From Chiridota heheva (Eukaryota; Echinodermata; Holothuroidea; Apodida; Chiridotidae), in contig JAIGNY010000148.1 of assembly GCA_020152595.1 (NCBI GenBank), positions 62,001 through 126,000 on the forward strand: a DNA stretch of 64,000 nt, in the 5' to 3' direction. Position numbers and translations under genes: made by a program. This document shows, one piece after another, positions 1-11,189 of this stretch. Below the pieces are notes generated by a model, which searched no databases, was not told where the DNA came from, and saw nothing but the letters and a program-made list of their open reading frames with translations. The first letter of the stretch is position 1, and each line of letters starts with the position of its first letter.

Positions 1-690
1 GTCAGAATGAAAGGAAAAATATAAAAGAAAAAAGGAAAAGAAACAATCTCACTGAGAGTAAAAGCCCATCCATCGAGAAAAATCCGAAAATGAACTTATA
101 AAACAAAAAGGTGCAAATTGAAGAGAAAACGGAGCGAAATAGTATTAGAGAACAGAAGCAGTTGTCACGTCGCTCTCGCATTATCTATTTCTGAAGTAGA
201 GACTTTGGGAAGGGTACCGACAAGGCCTTGGAGCGCTTGGTGGATTAGGAATGGGGAAACTTTTTTTAAACTATATTGTTTATTGGTGGCCTGTATTATT
301 ATAATTTTGGGGATTGGGGCTGAATAATGGTCAATAGAGGTAGTAGGGTCACGGGAATGAGAGCGAGGGTCAAGATCAAGGTCAACGCAGAAGCGTTTCG
401 TCAGGATGAAAAATAAAAACAAGGGCTGAGAGACCCGAAGCAACTAGTAAAAAATCGCGGAACTACTATAGGAGAACTGCTGTACTACTAACGATAAGGC
501 GCGAAAGTCTGGTCAGAGCGGAAGGGAAAAAAACAAAAGAAACGATCTTACCGAAAACAGAAGCTTATCCACAAAGAGAAAATTTCGAAAAATGGAGATA
601 TAAAACAAAATTTTGGTGGTAAAGTCTAAGGTGAAATGAAACGGAATGAAATACTTAGAGAGAATAGAAACAGAAGTCACGTTGCTGTCG
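1..690. repeat. Diverged direct duplication (~180 bp, ~505 bp period)
   Basis: Bases 1-180 and about 507-690 align with many small differences. Shared order is GAAAAAA/AAAGAAAC, ATCTYAC, AAGC-CATCC, GAGAAAA, TATAAAACAAAA, GGAGCGAAAT / GGAATGAAAT and CACGT near the right edge. The first copy starts at the window edge, so this may be the end of a longer tandem array. No convincing coding potential is seen in the small ORFs here. Confidence 0.6.
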
Positions 691-1076
691 AGAAGTATAA
701 AGACCTATATGTCCGTCCTTCAGTTAAGATTCAGATTCCATCATTTTCCATTCATGGCAAAAACCACTTGTTTTTATTACTTTGATAGTACAAACCACTT
801 GATTTAATTTTCAATGAGTCCAGAAAACGGATTTCTTTTCATGGCATGAATTCATTGTTCACCACATTTCATTGGAAAGTTTCAACTATTGTCTTGACAG
901 ACCTTACCCTACACACCCCCATCCCTCAATTTCTGTCCTTCCCTTGTAACAATATACCCAAATTGAAATAAAATGCAATAACTAGAACAATAAATACCAT
1001 CATGGTTCGAATGCCCAAGATTGACACCCATATCATATGACCCGGCCAATTATAAAAATGGCAAATCACACGAAGT

Positions 1077-3740
1077 CCCACATGGCATCCCGTGTTCCAC
1101 ATGGCATCCCACCCCATGTCCCACATGACATCCCATCCCATCCCTTGCCACACATGGCATTCCACCATATCTCCCACATGGCATCCCACCCCATGTCCCA
1201 CATGACATCCCACCCTATGTCCCACATGGATCTTATCCTACATATATGTCCCACATTAATCTATATATGTCCCACATTAATCCAACCATATGTCCCACAT
1301 GACATCCCTCCCTATGTCCCACATGGCATCCCACCTCATGTACCACGTGGCAACCCACCCCATGTCCCACATGGCATCCCATAGGCTCCATACGAAGTCT
1401 CATCCTTGCTATCACAGTCCTGATTGAGCATACTATGTATGAAAGTGTCAGTTCATATAATAACTTACTTCCCGTCCATCCCTTGTCCCATGTGGCATTC
1501 CACCATATGTGAAATAATCAAGTCATTCTTACCTAATATACATGGGTATGCTGATGATCATTGCTTATACATGATACTAAATGTGAGGCAGCCTTCACTT
1601 GCCTACAAATCTATTGAACACATTAAAACTTGTCTGAAAGTGGTTGAAGATTGGATGTTGTATATTAAACAAACTCAAAATGAACGATGCAAAAACAGAG
1701 GTGATTTTATTTGGGTCTAATAAACAATTGGCAAAAATTAATGTCAACCAAATCACTGTTGGCAATTCAACTGTTGACGTATCTTCCACTGTTAAGTATC
1801 TTGGTGCATGGCTAGATAAGAATTAATTTATGTCTGACTTTACTCACAACAAATGTAAGGTTGCTTTTTATCACCTACAGTATATAACATTAAATAATGT
1901 GCTAAGTTCCTTAATCAAACTGCCATTTCTGCCCTGGTTAACTCACTTCTCCACAGCTGTCTTGACTATTGCAATGTCCTCCTCACTGGAATCCCTGCCT
2001 ACAACTTAATTAAACCTGTGTCCAAAATTTTACTGCAAGAATCGTAACCAAATCTCATCGCTCCACTTCATCCCTTGGTCTACTGAAGGAATTGCACTGG
2101 TTACCAGTCCGTTACATAATTAAATTCAAAGTCCTCATGCTCGTTTATAAGTCACTTAATAATTCTGCTTATATTTATTTAATTGAAATGTGTCATTTGA
2201 TTAATACCAAGTACTGTACTTCTTGCGTTCTCAAAGTAAAATCTCTCAAAGTCCCCCAAACCAATACAACATTTGGTGATCGTTCCCTGAGTGTTTTTGG
2301 CCCTAAGCTCTGGAATGCCCTTCCTTCATCTATTGAATTTCTCCCGTCTCTCAACATTTTTACAAAACAACTCAAGACCCAGCTTTTTAAAGAAGCCTTT
2401 AATGCACCCAGTAATTTTGATTAACATTTTTATTTTGTTTTTTCCCCTCTTTTTGCCTTGTTTGTTAGGCGCATCTGAATAGTACTTTAACTAGAAAATG
2501 CACCATATAAATTCCATATATTATATGTCCCACATGGCATCCCATCCTATGACAGACATGACATCCCACCCCATGTCCCACATGGTAATCCACCATATGT
2601 CCCACATGGCATCCCACATTATGACCACATGGCATCCCACCCTATGTCCCACATGGATCTTATCCTACATGTATGTCCCACATTAATCCAACCATATGTA
2701 CCACATAACATCCCTCCCAATGTCCCACATGGCATCCCACCTCATGTACCACATGGCAACCCACCCCATGTCCCACATGGCATCCCATAGGCTCCATACG
2801 AAGTCTCATCCTTGCTATCACAGTCCTGATTGAGCATACTACGTATGAAAGTGTCAGTTCATATAATAACTTATATGCAAATGACTTGTTGAAATGAGGT
2901 GGGACCCCATGTCCCACATGACATCCACTGTCCCACATTACATCCCATCCCATGGCATTCCACCTCATGTCCCGCATAGTATTCCACCATATATCCTACA
3001 TGGCATTCCACCCTGTTCCACATGGCATCTCACCCCATGTCCCACCACCCCATGTCCCACATGACATCCCATACGCTCCATAAGAAGTCTCATCCTAGCT
3101 ATCACAGTCCTCATTGAGCATATTATGTATGAAAGTGTCAGTTCATATAATAACTTATAGGCAAATGACTTGTTGAAATCAGGTGGGACCCCATGTCCCA
3201 CATGACATCCACTGTCCCACATTACATCCCATCCCATGGCATTCCACCTCATGTCCCGCATAGTATTCCACCATATATCCTACATGGCATTCCACCTTGT
3301 TCCACATGGCATCCCACCCCATGTCCCACATGGCATGCCACCCCATTTCCCACATGAAATCCCATAGGCTCCATACAAAGTCTCATCCTAGCTATAACAG
3401 TCCCTGATTGAGCATATACTATGTATGAAAGTGTCAGTTCTTATGATAACATATATGCAAATGACTTGTTAAATAAGAAAAAAAGGCAGAGTCAAATAAT
3501 TATGCCTGATATAGCCCTTGGTGTATACCACATGGTATATATTATATCATATGACCCGCATGGCTCCCATCCATGTCCCACATGGCATCCCTCCCTATGT
3601 CCATGCAGTCACATCCTGTCACACCCTGACTGTGCATATACTACTGTAAATAAAAAAAGTCTGGTCAGTTCATATACTGTAGCAACTTTATGCAAATGAC
3701 CACAATAATAAAGGCAGAGTTTAATAATCATGCTTGATAC
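1077..3740. repeat. Higher-order satellite with TATGTCCCACATGGCATCCC-type subunits
   Basis: A ~24-bp subunit (CCCACATGGCATCCCACCCC plus ATGT) repeats at 1,077-1,390, 2,520-2,795, 2,900-3,075, 3,185-3,360 and 3,540-3,605. Each block is followed by the same ~105-bp non-repetitive spacer (GGCTCCATACGAAGTCTCAT ... GCAAATGACTTGTTGAAAT), seen at about 1,382, 2,788, 3,070 and 3,365 and degraded at 3,600-3,740. The real unit is therefore a composite of roughly 290-300 bp. Histidine/methionine-rich ORFs here are products of the repeat. Confidence 0.85.
1512..2520 (+). mobile_element. 5'-truncated L2/CR1-type LINE fragment (RT C-terminal half)
   Basis: Broken reading frames encode the end of a non-LTR reverse transcriptase. 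The catalytic YADD box is near 1,541-1,552 (YADDHCLY), then LKMNDAKTEVILFGS and VKYLGAWLD at 1,670-1,815. A CR1/L2-type C-terminal region follows, with LHWLPVRY at about 2,090 and GDRSLSVFGPKLWNALP at 2,275-2,330. It ends with a 3' end of the CR1/L2 kind (GCACCATATAAATTCCATAT). At least two frameshifts are needed. The insertion splits the higher-order satellite, which resumes at about 2,522. Confidence 0.8.
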
Positions 3741-4440
3741 AACGGTAGGTGCCCAAATATTTTGAAGAATTTTTAATCTCCAGTGCTACGAGAGAGACGC
3801 TTGAGGATCTCTGAAGAAAATTGGAAAATGATATTATTTTACAGTTATCTTCTAAGAAAATATCTCAAATGTCTTTTAGACTTTTTAAGGAAATCAGTCT
3901 TCAATCTATCTTTAGTGTCTCTGAAAAACTTTAACATTTTGTAAGGAAATCTTAATCTTTCATAAGTATATCTGCGGAAACTTTTAACTTTTTCTGAGGA
4001 ACTAGAGAAACTTTAACATTTTCTGAGGAATTCTCAAAAGTAACATTTCTGAGAAAATCTCAGGAAAAACTGTGGATGGCTGGACAGACGGCCGAAATCG
4101 CCATTACATAGGTTCGCATTATGCTTCGCATGCTCACAAATAAATCCACACATCAAATTTAATCTAAGTCCAATCACCAATTCTTGAGATATTCTAATGC
4201 AGACAAACTCACCTTAAAATGGCACAACACCGCTAATTGCACCCTTCCCCTCTTCCAATGTGTCTCAAATTTTAATCACTTCTTTCTTAAGTAGTAACAA
4301 AATCACATATCAAACTTAATTCAAATCTAATCATCAGTTCTTAAGATACGTTGATGGCAAACAAACAAACAGACAAACAAACAGACAAATGCAGACGCAA
4401 ACATAACCTCCGCCCAAATTTGTTGGCGGAGGTACTGCAA
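3741..4440. repeat. Interspersed repeat ending in a hairpin
   Basis: Bases 3,900-4,070 repeat CTTTAACATTTTCTGAGGA-like motifs. Bases 4,130-4,440 contain a duplicated CACAxATCAAAyTTAATyyAA phrase (4,148 and 4,304), a (AAACAGAC)n stretch at 4,365-4,390 and a terminal hairpin CCTCCGCC...GGCGGAGG at 4,411-4,433. No coding capacity is seen. It resembles the tail of a non-autonomous interspersed repeat. The family is not identified. Confidence 0.5.
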
Positions 4441-4523
4441 TAATGCGAAGTGCTCTGGTGGGAAGATAGAATTTCAGATGACCCAGTGTACATGATTCCT
4501 GAATAGATTTTGTTAAAATAAGA

Positions 4524-4642
4524 AGTCAATACGGGTTTGCCAGGATAAATCCTTTCAACATAAAGAGTCAATACAGGTTTGCCAGGATAAATCCTTTCAA
4601 CATAGAGTCAATACGGGTTTGCCAGGATAAATCCTTTCAACA
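4524..4642. repeat. Three tandem ~40-bp units
   Basis: Three near-identical copies of a unit containing GTCAATACGGGTTTGCCAGG followed by ATAAATCCTTTCAACAT, 39-43 bp apart, differing at one base (ACGGG/ACAGG) and a short AAG insertion. Confidence 0.85.
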
Positions 4643-4914
4643 TAGGCACCTAGGATTTTTGCTGATGTTTAAAATCTTATTTCTTCATTGCCAAGAAGAA
4701 TATGTTTGGTTTTGGTTTGTTGATGTTTAACGTCACCAGATGTTTAAAGTCAGTCAAATGTGCCAAGAGGGTGTTAAAAATTAAGGTGTTTGAGTAAAGG
4801 ACAGAGAGAAAGGAGAGGTGGGATAAATGGAAGGAGGGAGAAAAGGTGAATAAGGGAAAGATTTTAAGATAAGAAAAGGAAGGTAAAAAAGAAGAAGAAA
4901 ATTGCAATTAAAAG

Positions 4915-5400
4915 GAAGATATTCATTATATGTAAACATAATAACATGTTTTCTTAACATTTCAAGACAATTGTTGACTTGAAACTTAAATTCAACCTGA
5001 ACAACTGAGCACACATCATAGGGGTCCTTATTAGAATAACTGAAGGTTTGTGTCGTCAGTACATACATGTACATTAAATCATTGATACTATATCAAAGGA
5101 TCTGTTAACGTTATTGATATATATTACAAAAAGGAGCGGTCCAAGGATTGAACCCTGCCTGGGGCACTCTACAATTTACTTTCTTTCTATCAGAATTGTG
5201 ATTGTTAACAGTTACAAACTGTACTCTTATCTTTTAAATAGTTCCCAAACCAATTATACGGGGTACCTCTGATACCATAATTACCTAGTTTAGTTAAAAG
5301 AATTTTGATATCCAGGGTGTCGAATGCCATTGACAAATCTAAGAAAGTGTCATTTACTAAAAGCTTATTCTCAAATGCCATGCAGGTTATGTCATAGTCA
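4915..5400 (-). mobile_element. Degraded non-LTR retrotransposon RT fragment
   Basis: Minus-strand reading gives RT block motifs: a DLSMAFDTLDIKILLTKLG-like stretch (5,385-5,290), RQGSILGPLLFVIYINNV at about 5,160-5,105, and then a decayed region around the YADD block (5,080-4,915). Several frameshifts are present. It lies inside the intron just downstream of the Ig-like exon, in the same orientation as that gene. Confidence 0.7.
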
Positions 5401-5586
5401 TAATATTGGCTGTGATTTTGTGAATGGCTATGTGAAAGACACTAGACAGTTGCACGGATTGAGATATGAAACCATAAACAGAACTTCCAAATGAGGATAA
5501 CATAGAATAAACACACCCGTTGTATTGAAATCCCCATGTGAGACAAGATTATCTTCAACACATACACCATGATTGGTGCAACTTAC

Positions 5587-5913
5587 CACCATCAGCTACT
5601 TCTCTGAGAATAATTGTGACAAGCGTTGTATCCCTTCGACCACTTTTGCTGGCCTCACAGGTAAAAACTCCAAAAGCATTCTCGTTAGTCGCATCGAGGT
5701 AAATCTGTTTCACATTGTTTAAAGTTGGATGATCTCTTATTCCACCAGTTGGGGGTTGAGGATTTTGTACGGCATTTGGTCGTGTATCAACTAGACGCTT
5801 AAACTCAAGTGAATCTCTGCTCAGATCTGGTTCACTTATGTAACATTCATAATGAGGACCATAAGCAGCTCCTCCAAAAGGCTTCAAAGTGCGGATGGTA
5901 AGCTTTACAGGTT
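5587..5913 (-). CDS. Ig-like domain exon (exon 2 of a probable secreted/membrane protein)
   Basis: A 327-bp open exon is bounded on the minus strand by a strong acceptor (TTCTTTGCAG just before 5,913) and a strong donor (GTAAGT at 5,586-5,581). It starts and ends in phase 1, the usual arrangement for Ig-domain exons. It encodes 109 residues beginning PVKLTIRTLKPFGG. An ECYI element lies in the first half and an F-G-V-F-T-C-E-A element in the second half, a pair of cysteines about 70 residues apart consistent with the B- and F-strand cysteines of an Ig-like fold. The canonical D-x-G-x-Y-x-C is weak (NAFGVFTCEA). It joins in frame to the signal-peptide exon at 10,995-11,070. Later exons would lie left of 5,587, but none is convincing before the window edge. 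The product and ligand are unknown. Confidence 0.65.
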
Positions 5914-8900
5914 CTGCAAAGAAAAAGGATAAATGTTACATTATGTTACTAGCTCTCCTTAATACATACCAAACCCCTTGATGAACTGGATCTTACAGTA
6001 TATCAATGCAACAAATTAGAACAAATATGCACTGCACATTAATCACTCCTTCATGCAACAACTAGTATTAATTCCCAACATTGGCAATGCTCACATACAG
6101 TAATAATCCAGACCAAGAGATTAAGAATAGGTCAGTGGTGAAATATGACTACTTTGTATGATAGTCGACAAACAGAACTGGATGTAAAGTTTCACGGTAG
6201 ACTGGTTTTAACTGGATACTAATGTTTATAAATATACTCGGTTTTACTTTTTTCAAAAACCAAAAAAACGTGAAAATCTAAGTTGATATTTTCCTTCTCT
6301 AAAATGAACGTTTTTTGTTATTGAAAACGTGTTCTATTTACTAAACTGATGTATGATTATATCGATGTTTGTTGAATGCGAAAGAAAGAAAAACGGAAAG
6401 CAAAGATCGAGTGTATATTGTTTAAAAACATAACCCACTATGGAAGTTTTTATCCAAACAGCAATGCGATAACGCAGATAGTTTGTCTATAACAGTATTC
6501 CTGGTTGGATTCAACTTCCAAGAAAATGCAACCCTGGGACAAGCCATGAGGTCTACAACACACACATCACATTTATCCAATGAGAACTGTTCTTCAAATT
6601 GTATAAATGAGTATTAAAATACCATACACTGTACACACAAAGACTGAAACATTTACTACATGGGGGCATCGGTAATATAAAAACATTATTTCACCACTTC
6701 TCTGAACAAAATACTTTGAGTTAAGGTTTACAATGTCACAAATAATAATTACAGAAAGAAAAAAAAACAGATATGCAAAAATGATTGAAATTTATGCACT
6801 TACGAAACCAACTGTACCTCCATGACTATAGTAAACCCCTACAGGTAGTATGGAACTAATTATTTGCCCCATTAAAGCCTACGATGCAAGGGTCATGTTC
6901 GGGGTCCTTTTTGTACCAGAATGTTATAGATTTGGGATCTTTTGTGATGTTTTCCAAAAATTACCATCTAATATCTCTCGGATAAGGGTACTTTCGATAG
7001 GGGGTCACCAAAAATTTTGCCCCTTTTTATTAAGGCTGAAGTGAAGAGATGTTATACACCCTCACCAAATCACTTAAATTTTGGTATGGGTCCATGGTAA
7101 AATAGTTCAACATGAAACTTTTACTGAAACAAATCTCGTCAATTTTGGATATGCATAGTCAAGTCCTATCCTTTCTCTATCATTCCTGAAATTTTCAACT
7201 TCTCATCTTCCTGTCCCATGAAATGGGACCTCTTGAAAATATTTTGTATTAGCCTTTTCTCTAAGGTTTCTCATTTTTGGATGGCGGAGTGATACATTAT
7301 TAGTTCCGTGCTACCTACAATATGTGTTAGTTCTGTTCACAAACAAATCGGTAAGGCCCTAGATTCAAGTAGAGACCTGTCAACAGCTCCTTAAATCAAG
7401 TGCCGTCAGGGTAACTAGGTTAAAGATCAACCTTGTTTTTAACATTTTCGTTTATATTTTTGAGATTGTTGAAGTCGAAGAATTGCAACTTTCTGCCAAA
7501 ATAAAACCGTCACTAAAAATAGTAGGATAATAATGATCATAGAGGAAGGGAAAAATCGCTACGAAATAATTAATGTACAACGGGAATGAAATATCCACTT
7601 GTTTTTTTGTATGATAACCATTCACAATATGATCATCAAGAAAAAATGACCGTTAATTCTCTCAAAAATTTAAATTCCATCCGCTGGTGACATTTACATG
7701 TGTATAATATAATATACTGTATTTCTAAACCACTGAACCCAGTCAAAACTGTTCAAATATTGAAAAGAAATACACATTTCAACCGTATTTACAATGTTGA
7801 ACCATTAGCTTTTGAAAAGCTTTGCCATTTATTGCATATTACTGTACGTGCTAGCGATGGAAACTTCCATTGCTGTCACGTGTATTGGTTGTTTTATGTG
7901 TTTATCGCTAGGGAGACTAGCTAAAAATAATTTCATTGGTTCAAACTATAGTTGGTTTATATACATTCTTTGCGGACACTCTAGGTAATAGCTTATTAAC
8001 ATACATATATGAATAATATTATTTCTATACATAGTTCAACAAATGCATGTAGAAAAAGAATGTTTAGATACACTTGTTATTTTTCTTTAAACACAATAAC
8101 TGAATGACTGAAGATATTGTTTATCACTGCTAAATGTTTGAACACAATGTTGAACCAAATTTCATTCTTTGATTTTCGAAGTTGATTGCTTAATGTATTG
8201 CACGACTGAATTCTGCCATGATCAAAAACCTTCCGAAACAAAGACTACAAAGTGGGTTTATGAAATACAAAGTAATTCAGTTTGATATCAAATCACGAGT
8301 TGTATTAATATTGTTGGAAGTACAGCTTTTAATTTTGATGAAGGAAATATGGATTTGGTGCGCAGTGGGGCAATACTATTTATGCTTATTAGCGGGTGTT
8401 TTTTTTTGTATATGAGTTAAAGCTCAAAAGTTACATTTAAGCAGTCCGACGTAAGAAACGAATGCCATATAAGGATATAGGGCGGGACCTCGTAGTACTT
8501 ATTATGTAATGGCAAATGCACATATGGGCCAATTAAGATTAAAAGTACAGCAATAAAGACGAATTACAATTTACTTGGAAAACAGCCTGAGACATTCGGA
8601 AGATTTCCTTCTTCCTTTGCTTCAATTATAAGTATAGTTTTAAATAGGGCCTAAATGATACTGCATTATGAAATCAAATTATTGTTGTGTTGCAAATAGC
8701 AAGGGATTTTTCCCGTCGCATATGTAAATGAGGGACCCATTGTACTGCATGCCCACAGTTTAATTTTTCTACAGTAACTGACCTGGTAGTGGGAGTTGGT
8801 TTATGCATTCGGACATGAACTGAGGTAGGAGTTAAAATCAGCATCATCATTTTGGGGGCAAAATGGATAAATAAAATCACACTACACGCTAACAACATAC

Positions 8901-9666
8901 AAGTTTATTAATGTATTTTATTCACCAATGCCTCTATTCTCATTTTCAGCATTATTTACAGAACATACATGCAATACAATGATAGAACAGTTACAGTACA
9001 GGAAGGGTTAATGCACTGTGTTGCATTGCGAGTTTTGTTTACATAAAGTTTGAAAATATTCGGTTTGTTGGTTTAAACTGGGCATTGTTGTAGAAACCGC
9101 CCGGTTTTAAGAAAAGTCAAAACCGTGAAAATTTAACTGGATGTCAAGAAAGTACTGTGATGTCCATAGGCAGATATAGAGAATTTTAGTAGGAGGAATA
9201 AAACTAGATTGGTACGTCACAGAAAATACTTCAAAAAGCACCGTGACAGCTTTATATCCAAAAGTTGCAAGTCACAAATCTCTAAAAGATTTCTATTAAA
9301 ATACAAAAATTCATTTGAGGAAATTGAGGATGTGATATTACTTCTCTTCTGGTTTCATTTCTACAGGATTTGATTGCAATAATAATTTACAAACAAAATA
9401 ATAACAACAACAACAATAATAACAATAATAATAATTGACAATAAAAACAATCCTTGTCTAATTTCTTAAAAGAACACGTCAGTATTTTTTATTACATAAA
9501 TTTGCTGTTCCTTTAAGTTTGTGCGAGCTTAAGCTTTGCTTATTCAAGCTTGCAGTGAGCCATACCTACCAGGAGAAAGGTCACTAGAGCCTTAAAGGAG
9601 CACCATCAGCAAGTAATGGTTCTACTTACAAGATTGTCTCAAAATTGTAAAGGTACAGTAGAATTT
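5914..9666. other. Intronic, mostly unique AT-rich DNA
   Basis: This is the downstream part of intron 1 of the Ig-like gene (minus strand). Only short ORFs without recognisable domains were seen. There is a degenerate CAA/TAA microsatellite at about 9,393-9,437. No exon with good splice sites and domain content was recognised. Confidence 0.5.
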
Positions 9667-10760
9667 ACGGGCTGCTACCATTTAGGGGCTGCTACCATTC
9701 AGGGGCAGCTACCATTCACAGGCTGCTACCATTCACGGGCTGCTACCATTCACGGGCTGCTACATGCATTTATGGGCGGGCTGCTACATGCATTTATGGG
9801 CGGGCTGCTACATGCATTTACAAGCGGGCTGCTACATCATTTACGGGCGGGATACTACATGCATTTACGGGCAGGCTGCTACATGCATTTACGGGCGGGC
9901 TGCTACATGCATTTACGGGCTGCTACATGCATTTACAGGCGGGCTGCTACATGCATTTACGTGCGGGCTGCTACATGCATTTACGAGCGGGCTGCTACAT
10001 TCATTTACGGGCGGGCTGCTACCTGCATTTAAGAGCGGGCTGCTATATGCATTCACGGGCGGGCTGCTACATGCATCTACGGGCTGCTACATGCATTTAC
10101 CGGCTGCTACATACATTTACGGGCTGCTACATGCATCTACGGGCTGCTACATGCATTTACCGGCTGCTACATGCATTTACGGGCTGCTACATGCATTTAT
10201 GGGCTGCTACATGCTATTTATGGGCTACTACATGCATTTACGGGCTGCTACATGCATTTACGGGCTGCTACATGCTATTTACGGGCTGCTACATGCATAT
10301 ACGGGCTGCTACATGCATTTGCGGGCTGCTACATGCATTTACAAGCGGGCTGCTACATGCATTTACGGGCTGCTACATGCATTTACGGGCTGCAACATGC
10401 ATTTACGGGCTGCTACATGCATTTGCGGGCTGTTAGATGCATTTACGGGCTGTTACATACATTTACGGGCTGCTACATGCATTTACGGGCTGCAACCAGC
10501 ATTTACAGGCTGCAACCAGCATTTACGGGCTGCAACCAGCATTTACGGGCTGCTACCACTCACGAGCTGCTACCATTTGCGGGCTGCTACCATTTACAAG
10601 CTGCTATCATTGACGGGCTGCTACCATTTACAAGCTGCTACCATTTACGGGCTGCTACCATTTACGGGCTGCAACCATTTATGGGTTGCTACCATTTACA
10701 GACTGCTACCATTTACGGGCTGCTACCATTTACGGGCTGCTACCATTTATGGGCTGCCTG
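9667..10760. repeat. 22/26-bp minisatellite (GCTGCTACATGCATTTACGGGC)n
   Basis: About 45-50 tandem units. The basic unit is 22 bp (GGGCTGCTACATGCATTTAC plus GG). A 26-bp form carrying an extra GGGC-type insert dominates the left third, and a CATTTACGGGCTGCTAC-only form dominates the right third. Because 22 is not a multiple of three, all three plus-strand frames read through most of the array, giving long ORFs (for example 9,764-10,819) that repeat the peptide core GCYMHLRAATCIYGLLHAF. These are best read as repeat artefacts. The array sits in intron 1 of the minus-strand Ig-like gene. Confidence 0.9.
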
Positions 10761-10994
10761 CATGCAAGCTCATGTGCAAGCCATTAGTGGACTCACTGCT
10801 TCTACAAGGGTTTTCTTAAAGGGTAAATTCCTAAACAATAGCTCTCCTATAGGAGCATAGCATAGCACAGTACATAAGACATGAGTGAATCTTTAGCTTC
10901 ACACAACAATCCATTACTTCCAAAATTCTATGCTTGATAAACATCACAATACCCATTTTATATATACATGGCATATGCTCTACTATATACTCAC

Positions 10995-11070
10995 CAAGAC
11001 CTTGGGCAAATACTGTTGTTAAAACACAGAATGTCAAAATCACCAGAAGTATGCAGTGTGTGGAAGCCAT
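10995..11070 (-). CDS. Signal-peptide exon (coding exon 1 of the Ig-like gene)
   Basis: The ATG at 11,070-11,068 opens 25 codons, MASTHCILLVILTFCVLTTV then FAQGL, a textbook signal peptide: short n-region, a hydrophobic core of about 15 residues, and a small-residue cleavage site around VFA|QG. The exon ends one base into a codon at a consensus donor (CTTG|GTGAGTAT, GT at 10,994-10,993). The phase-1 end matches exactly the phase of the Ig-like exon acceptor at 5,913, which supports a single gene with a ~5.1-kb first coding intron. A purine-rich segment and then the 17-bp minisatellite lie upstream. Transcript support is absent. Confidence 0.65.
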
Positions 11071-11189
11071 TTCCCTTCTCAGATGCTCATGGTCAGATAA
11101 ATGCTATAGAAAATCAAATAGATATGATCACTTGCTAAGTATACTGGAAATGAACACCATCAGCCTACATTATGCCTGAATCACACATC

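Noticed and set aside
9764-10819. 351-codon ORF through the 22-bp repeat
   Set aside because: All three frames are open only because the repeat unit lacks stops. No start context, domains or splice logic, and it lies antisense within an intron.
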